This document shows, in pieces, positions 59,706 to 64,000 of a DNA stretch of 64,000 nucleotides. A program made the translations under genes and the position numbers. How positions within the stretch are numbered: the first letter of the stretch is position 1; the number at the start of each line of letters is the position of its first letter. The notes beneath the pieces were generated by a model that was given only the letters and a program-made list of their open reading frames with translations, was not told where the DNA came from and ran no database searches. The stretch is from Catellatospora methionotrophica (GTDB lineage: Bacteria > Actinomycetota > Actinomycetes > Mycobacteriales > Micromonosporaceae): contig NZ_JAAOTJ010000018.1 in assembly GCF_011297335.1 (NCBI RefSeq), positions 89,157 to 153,156 of the forward strand. The letters run 5' to 3'.

Positions 59706-60122
59706 ATGGCTGATCTCGAAGGCATCCGTACCGGCAGGCACTGCGTGTTCGCGATGCATGTGCACTTGGTTTTCGTGACCAAGTTCAGGCACCAGGTGTT
59801 CGCCACCCGACACCTGTCCAGGATGGAACAGATCATGCGCGACGTCTGCGCCGACTTCGAAGCCGAGCTGATCGAGTTCAACGGCGACATCAACCACGTG
59901 CATCTACTGGTCAACCACCCACCCAAGGTCGCCGTGGCCCGGCTGGTCAACAGCCTCAAAGGCGTCTCCTCCCGCCGCCTACGCCAAGAATTCCCCGACC
60001 TCGCACGGCACTACTACCGGGCAAACAAGCTCTGGTCTGGCTCATACTTCGCAGGGTCGGTCGGTGGAGCACCGATCAGCGCCCTACGGCAGTACATCGA
60101 GCAGCAGAACCGGCCGGCCTGA
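59706..60122 (+). CDS. tnpA: TnpA, Y1 HUH transposase of IS200/IS605
   Basis: A 138-residue single-strand transposase. HUH motif H64-V-H66 in INHVHLLVN, catalytic Tyr130 in LRQYIEQQ, and the N-terminal HLVFVTKFRHQVF and LVNSLKGVSSRRLR blocks, all as in IS608 TnpA (H64, H66, Y127). Full length, so the element is probably mobile. Divergent from tnpB, with the two starts only 25 bases apart. Confidence 0.94.
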   Translation: MADLEGIRTGRHCVFAMHVHLVFVTKFRHQVFATRHLSRMEQIMRDVCADFEAELIEFNGDINHVHLLVNHPPKVAVARLVNSLKGVSSRRLRQEFPDLARHYYRANKLWSGSYFAGSVGGAPISALRQYIEQQNRPA

Positions 60123-60233
60123 TCCAGGCAGACGCCGGTCCGCCTCGACGGCGAATCGGCTGCTCCTGTCCCGCTACGCGGGCAAGTCCGCTTCACCCCC
60201 GGCCTGAAGGCCGGAGCACTGCGGACAACATTG

Positions 60234-60485
60234 GTAGCACTCCGGATCGGAGGCCCGGACCACCCGCGCGGTACGCCGCACCTCGATCTCCGAGTCCGCG
60301 GCAAAGACGAGCGACTCGAACGTGAGATCACCGCATCGGGAGGCCGACATCGACACGAACATCCGATCGGGCCTGCGCCCGAGAACCTGAAAGGGAGCCA
60401 GTTCAGAGCCGGCGCCCTCGCGATAGTGATCGTATCTGTCGAGCGGATGGACCGTCCTCGTGTCATACCGCCAATGCACTGTCAT
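60234..60485 (-). pseudogene. AraC family regulator, N-terminal part (split by IS)
   Basis: Starting with ATG at 60485 the minus strand encodes MTVHWRYDTRTVHPLDRYDH..., SRCGDLTFESLVF and IEVRRTARVVRASDPECYQ, the beginning of an AraC_binding_2-type domain (expected pattern R-T-x-R-x-V-x-x-S-D-P-x-x-Y). It runs into the IS element at 60233; the continuation LCLSVDGG is found on the other side at 58427. Not a functional protein on its own. Confidence 0.85.
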
Positions 60486-60618
60486 CGCCTCCTACGCCCA
60501 CATCGCCAACACACTGATTACACTCGATGCGACCCTCCGCCTGGTTGGCTGTGAGAGCACAGCTTGGACCGGCTCGCCGACAGGCGACATCCGCCAGCTC
60601 AGCCGCTACCTTTGAACA

Positions 60619-61383
60619 GTGGCATATGTCGATGGAGTGCTGAGCAAGGACGTCCCGACCGAGCTCGCGCGGCTGCGGGCACTGGAGGAGCTGTGCGACC
60701 CGATCTCCACCGCGATCGTCGAACACCTCTCCCCTGAGCCCAGCTGGCGCTGCGCCGACGTGGGCGCCGGGGCCGGGTCGTTCGCGAGCTGGCTCGCACA
60801 GCGCGCCGAGGTCGTGGCGACCGATCTGGATACCCGTTTCCTCACCCCCGGCGAACGGCTGACCGTGCTGACCCACGACGTCACCGGCGACCCCGCCCCC
60901 GGCGGGCCGTTCGACCTCGTCCACGCCCGATTCCTGCTGGAGACGCTCCCCTCGCGGGCCGACACCGCCCGCAGACTCACACGATGGCTACGCCCCGGCG
61001 GCCACCTGGTCGTCATCGGCGTCGACCTGTCCGTCGCGGCGTTCTCGCCGCATCCGGCGCTGCGCGCCGCGGCCGAGGCCCTCCTCGACATCTTCACGGA
61101 GGAGATGGATCTCGAACCGACCTTCACCCGGGGGCTTCCGCGGCTGCTCGCCGAGGAGGGCATGGTGGACATCCGGGCGGCCTTCCACCCGCTGGTCGTC
61201 GGCGACGGAGGCCCGGGCGAGCGGGTGATGCGAGCCACCTTCGAGCAGGCGTACGGCACCATGATCGCCACGGGTCGGCTGACAGCGGAGCAGGTCGACG
61301 CCGCGCGCGACTGGTTCGGCCAGCCCGGCCACCTGGACATCCTCGCCCTGATGCCGGTCGTCACCGCCCGCCGCCCCGCCTGA
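60619..61383 (+). CDS. Class I SAM-dependent methyltransferase
   Basis: A 254-residue methyltransferase with the SAM motif I CADVGAGAGSFASWLA (about 45-60), acidic residue at the end of strand 2 (VVATDLD), motif post-II FDLVHARFLLETL and LRPGGHLVVIGVD (motif IV-V region). The start is GTG at 60619. The target is unknown; resembles small-molecule methyltransferases. The 133-base gap 60486-60618 upstream shows nothing but its likely promoter. Confidence 0.9.
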   Translation: MAYVDGVLSKDVPTELARLRALEELCDPISTAIVEHLSPEPSWRCADVGAGAGSFASWLAQRAEVVATDLDTRFLTPGERLTVLTHDVTGDPAPGGPFDLVHARFLLETLPSRADTARRLTRWLRPGGHLVVIGVDLSVAAFSPHPALRAAAEALLDIFTEEMDLEPTFTRGLPRLLAEEGMVDIRAAFHPLVVGDGGPGERVMRATFEQAYGTMIATGRLTAEQVDAARDWFGQPGHLDILALMPVVTARRPA

Positions 61384-61612
61384 GCGGCGAGCGGATCAGC
61401 GCGACCCGGTCGACGGCCGTGGCCGGGTAGTCCCGCTGGCCGCCGGTGCTGCGGCCGCTGCACGAACAGCCCCTGCTCCCCGTAGCAACGCAGAGCGCGG
61501 GCTGGCCCCGGTCGCCTCTGCCAGTTCGCCGATACGCATGGACCTGCCTCTTGAGCAGGTCTTTCCCGATCCCGCCGCGATCGCGGTTGCCCGCGTACTC
61601 CATGATCTGTTC

Positions 61613-62407
61613 ATGTTTCGCTGGACTTTGAGCCGAGCCGCGATCGGCATCGCCGTCGGAGTCGCGGTGTCGGGCTTCGCGATGGTGGCCTACCGGCAGG
61701 GCTGGTCTGTCGCCAAGGAATCCGCAGCCGTCGCGGCGACCTTGTTGATCGTGGTGATCGGGGGTCGGTGGACCGCCGTCCGCGACGCCCGGTGGGCCAC
61801 GGTGCATGGGCCGGTTTCGGCGACGATGAAGGTCCACCGCGGCCGGGTGGTCGTCCGCAGGGTCGACGTGTTCTCGTCGGTGATGCTCGGTGTCGTCGGG
61901 GTCGGTTGGGCGGCAACGCTGTGGCTGGCGGCCCTCGACTGGGTCGGCGTCAGCGTGGTGCTCGCCTGCGCTTTCATGGGACCGCTCTTTGTCATGTTCG
62001 CGATTCCCGCACTCGCCCACAAGGTCGTGGTCACCCCGGCGCATCTGACCATCCACCGGGCGTTCAGCCGCAGCGTCGTACCCCGGCACACGATCCGCAC
62101 GGTCCGTCGCGGGGATGCGGGTGCTCTGGTCGTCGAGACGCTTGACGGCGGCTCGGCGAAGATCCCGACCGGCATCTCCAGCCTTTTCGTCCAGGGAAAC
62201 TGGAACCACCGACCCGCCCAGCTCAAGGCCGCCGGGAGGCTGGAGGCCGCCTTCGCGGCGCTGCCGCCCGCCGAGGCGGCGGACAGCGACACCGTCACCA
62301 CCCGGCCGCGCATCACGCTGATCATCATCGCGGTCGCGGCGGCCGCCTGCTTCGCGACATTGACCGCCCTCGTCTACACCGATGTCGTCAAAGACGCGCC
62401 ACGATAG
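61613..62407 (+). CDS. Membrane protein of unknown function
   Basis: A 264-residue protein, not recognised: membrane segments at about 6-26, 36-53, 88-108 and 112-135, then a soluble part (about 140-225; VTPAHLTIHRAFSRSVVPRHTI), which resembles a PH-like beta domain, and a last helix near 232-255. The ATG at 61613 lies at the first helix; an ATG at 61538 (25 residues more) is also open. The region 61384-61612 otherwise shows nothing recognisable. Confidence 0.7.
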   Translation: MFRWTLSRAAIGIAVGVAVSGFAMVAYRQGWSVAKESAAVAATLLIVVIGGRWTAVRDARWATVHGPVSATMKVHRGRVVVRRVDVFSSVMLGVVGVGWAATLWLAALDWVGVSVVLACAFMGPLFVMFAIPALAHKVVVTPAHLTIHRAFSRSVVPRHTIRTVRRGDAGALVVETLDGGSAKIPTGISSLFVQGNWNHRPAQLKAAGRLEAAFAALPPAEAADSDTVTTRPRITLIIIAVAAAACFATLTALVYTDVVKDAPR

Positions 62408-62451
62408 GTCGCTGGCCGCCAGGGTTTGACAGCGAACTCGCGATGGGGCTG

Positions 62452-62862
62452 TCAGGCATCACCCCAGGGCTCCTCTAGGGGGATGCAGCGCACCGCCCTG
62501 TGGATCGAGGCGTACCGCTGCGGGTCGGCGGTGAGGATGTATGCCCGGTGCATGAACGCCAGCATCACCAGGTATGCGTCGTGGACGTCATGGCGCGGGC
62601 CGATGCGGCGCAGGAACGCGCCGAACTCCTCCCACTCGGCCATCGGCGTGAGCTGCCGGCAGCTGTCGCGCTGCAAGAGCAGTTCGATCAGGGTCTGGTC
62701 GGCTCCTTCACCGAGCGCCTGGGCCAGGCTCCCGGCTGAGAACGCGGTCAGCTCATCCTTCGACTCGATCTCGCCGAGCAGTTCGCCGACGGTGGCGTTG
62801 TGGCCGTATGCCTTGAGGGCGCCGGCGTCGAGAATCAGCTGTATGGCGGCGCGTTCGGTCAC
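62452..62862 (-). CDS. PIN-domain toxin (VapC-like)
   Basis: A 136-residue PIN-type ribonuclease. Acidic residues are at the expected places: D12 (LILDAGALKAY), E27/E31 in helix 2, D92/D95 (HDVHDAYLVM) and D113 (YILTADPQRY). It starts inside the stop of the upstream RHH-type gene (4-base ATGA overlap), the usual order antitoxin then toxin. Likely cleaves a specific RNA when the antitoxin is lost; target unknown. Confidence 0.85.
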   Translation of the reverse strand: MTERAAIQLILDAGALKAYGHNATVGELLGEIESKDELTAFSAGSLAQALGEGADQTLIELLLQRDSCRQLTPMAEWEEFGAFLRRIGPRHDVHDAYLVMLAFMHRAYILTADPQRYASIHRAVRCIPLEEPWGDA

Positions 62863-63125
62863 ACGGCCCAGCCCATCTCGCGGCGGATCTCGTCGTAAGC
62901 ACCGGCGTCGACGTCTTCCCGGGCGGTGGCCAGCTGAGCGCGGGCCCAGCGGCGGGCAGCCTGCTTCTCGGCCTCGTTCGGGCGGCGGCCCGCGATCTCC
63001 TCAGCACGGGTGTTGAGCATGTGCCGCCGGACGATGGCGTTCACCTCGCCGCTGGCGTTGCCGGTGCCCTCCAGATACTTCGCGACGTCGTCGTCGAGGC
63101 TGAAGCTTTTGATCGTCTTTGCCAT
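62859..63125 (-). CDS. Antitoxin of the PIN module (RHH-type)
   Basis: An 88-residue protein with a ribbon-helix-helix-like N-terminus (IKSFSLDDDVAKYLEG, SGEVNAIVRRHML) and a charged helical C-terminus expected to wrap the toxin. Upstream there is an A/T-rich stretch (TATTAGCAAT...ATATTAATAACC, minus strand) that contains promoter-like and imperfectly palindromic sequence and probably binds the toxin-antitoxin complex. Confidence 0.83.
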   Translation of the reverse strand: MAKTIKSFSLDDDVAKYLEGTGNASGEVNAIVRRHMLNTRAEEIAGRRPNEAEKQAARRWARAQLATAREDVDAGAYDEIRREMGWAV

Positions 63126-63205
63126 GGTTATTAATATCCCTGCAGATTGCTAATAGCGCCAGCAGACGACCCGCGTCTGTCGTAGGTCACGCCTACCATC
63201 CCCCG

Positions 63206-63703
63206 GTGATCGACGAGCGATTCGAACTGCCGACCTCGGCCGGAGAGCGCCAGGTGCTCGAGACGTTCCTGGAGTTCCAGCGCGGCGCGCTGGTACGCAA
63301 GTGCGCCGATCTCGACGACCGGCAGTTCCGGAGCCGATCCGTGCCGACCTCCCGGCTGTCCCTGGCGGGCCTGGTGCGGCACCTGGCCGGTGTCGAGCGG
63401 TGGTACTTCCAGGCCGTCATCGCCGATGCGTTCCCCGGCTCGCTGTTCACCACTTTCACCGCCGACTTCGACGACGTCGAGGCCGCGACCTGCGAGGCGA
63501 CCTTCGACATGTGGCAGGCCGAGGTCGAGACGTCCCGCCGCATCGCCGCCGAGCGTTCGCTGAACGTGGTCGGCCGGCATCCGGGCACCGGCGAACAGCA
63601 CTCCCTGCGCTGGGTCCTCCACCACATGATCGATGAGTACGCCCGGCACCTCGGCCATGCGGACATGCTGCGCGAGGCGATAGACGGCCGAACCGGAGAA
63701 TGA
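63206..63703 (+). CDS. DinB/DUF664 family protein
   Basis: A 165-residue four-helix-bundle protein with His in GLVRHLAGVERWYF (about 56) and HHMIDEYARHLGHADMLREAIDG (about 135-157, in parts), the metal-binding pattern of DinB/DUF664. Closely related in layout to the protein at 56810-57337. GTG start at 63206; a longer open frame from 63119 overlaps the antitoxin promoter and is less likely. Thiol-dependent transferase activity is possible but not shown. Confidence 0.9.
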   Translation: MIDERFELPTSAGERQVLETFLEFQRGALVRKCADLDDRQFRSRSVPTSRLSLAGLVRHLAGVERWYFQAVIADAFPGSLFTTFTADFDDVEAATCEATFDMWQAEVETSRRIAAERSLNVVGRHPGTGEQHSLRWVLHHMIDEYARHLGHADMLREAIDGRTGE

Positions 63704-63964
63704 CCCTCGAATTTCGGCCAGGCGGCGCTCCTGATCGAGGTGTGCGGTGCATCCCTAGCTGCTCGATTTGTGTACACACCGCACTCACCGACATCGCCGG
63801 GGCGATGAACACACGACGCACTTCAGCGAAGACTGATCATGGAAGTTTCTCCTGGTCGAGGCCATTCGTGCCTTCTAGTCCGAAAACTTGAGGGTGAGTG
63901 GGCAGGCGGCAGCGTCTCGGCGTAGCGCAGCGGAGCCGGGACAGGGTTTGTCGTTGTATCGCGG

Positions 63965-64000
63965 TCAGGCGGCTGCCGGTTCGATGGTGACCTTGTAGCC
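63965..64000 (-). CDS. C-terminal end of an unidentified gene (partial)
   Basis: The last 36 bases read on the minus strand as GYKVTIEPAAA and a TGA stop, so a gene probably enters from beyond the window. Too short to identify. The preceding gap 63704-63964 shows no gene or clear signal. Confidence 0.4.
   Translation of the reverse strand, partial: GYKVTIEPAAA

Larger units (their letters stand above)
58428..60233. mobile_element. IS200/IS605 family insertion sequence (tnpA and tnpB)
   Basis: An element of about 1806 bases with divergent tnpA and tnpB. Ends were set by rejoining the split AraC gene: host sequence breaks after the codon TAC (minus strand, 60236-60234) and resumes at CAG (58427-58425). 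No target duplication is seen, as expected for this family. Subterminal hairpins are present at 60199-60214 (CCGGCC-TGAA-GGCCGG) and at 58437-58458 (TCTCCG...CGGAGA). A CA shared by both junctions makes the ends uncertain by two bases. Inserted next to CTAC, in keeping with the TTAC-like targets of IS608. Confidence 0.85.

Noticed and set aside
63700..63891. Small plus-strand open frame at the window end
   Set aside because: No ribosome binding site, atypical composition and no similarity; it overlaps the DUF664 stop region.

Overview
The window is high-GC, densely packed DNA with strong third-position G/C bias, frequent GTG/TTG starts, 1-10 nt gene overlaps, DivIVA-like coiled-coil proteins, NarL/DesK two-component pairs and a CebR-like LacI operator. 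Together these indicate an actinomycete, most likely of the Micromonosporaceae (inference; no rRNA gene or other taxonomic marker is present). No tRNA, rRNA or CRISPR array was seen.

Layout. 1-5 kb: a DivIVA-like filament protein, then a ribbon-helix-helix regulator with a perfect upstream palindrome leading a DUF4097/ABC-2 operon. 5-11 kb: membrane protein, DUF1800/DUF1501 pair, CopC-like protein, flavin-fold protein. 11-15 kb: NarL-type two-component system divergent from a second ABC-2 exporter. 15-28 kb: short coiled-coil protein, ADP-ribosylglycohydrolase, aldo/keto reductase, MFS exporter, secreted GH18 chitinase, a second two-component system, a Ser/Thr kinase, a TetR/DoxX divergent pair, and a Gdt1-type cation exporter behind an apparent yybP-ykoY (Mn2+) riboswitch.

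28.9-34.2 kb is the most unusual part. A minus-strand pair (a PycTM-like three-helix membrane protein and a Crp/Fnr-type protein) is divergent from a tightly packed plus-strand trio: a class III nucleotide cyclase-like protein, a 739-residue protein with a degenerate P-loop and helical repeats, and a conserved soluble protein. The cyclase C-terminus and the N-terminal part of the P-loop protein carry the same short Gly/Asn-rich motif, which resembles the paired amyloid-signalling motifs that join receptors to effectors. The set looks like a Pycsar-related conflict (defence) system with an extra NTPase-like module.

34-45 kb: SRPBCC protein, HxlR/DoxX divergent pair, membrane protein, two neighbouring secreted cell-wall hydrolases sharing an almost duplicated seven-repeat FG-GAP tail, and a LacI/GH3 beta-glucosidase operon. 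45-53 kb: a small group of fatty-acyl or secondary-metabolite enzymes (two type II thioesterases, FabG-like reductase, double-hotdog dehydratase, two Fe(II)/2-oxoglutarate oxygenases, MMPL exporter) without a core synthase. 53-57 kb: a third two-component system followed by a DUF4097 lipoprotein, a tandem GNAT protein and a DinB/DUF664 protein.

57.3-60.5 kb: an AraC-type regulator gene split by an IS200/IS605 element (divergent tnpA and tnpB). Both host halves can be rejoined in frame, which fixes the element ends and the flank that would serve as TnpB guide. 60.6-64 kb: methyltransferase, membrane protein, PIN toxin/antitoxin pair, a second DUF664 protein, and the last codons of an unidentified gene at the window edge.

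Long intergenic palindromes recur (4941, 6645, 14747, 47714, 48597). Two of them share the same core and so look like copies of one dispersed repeat.
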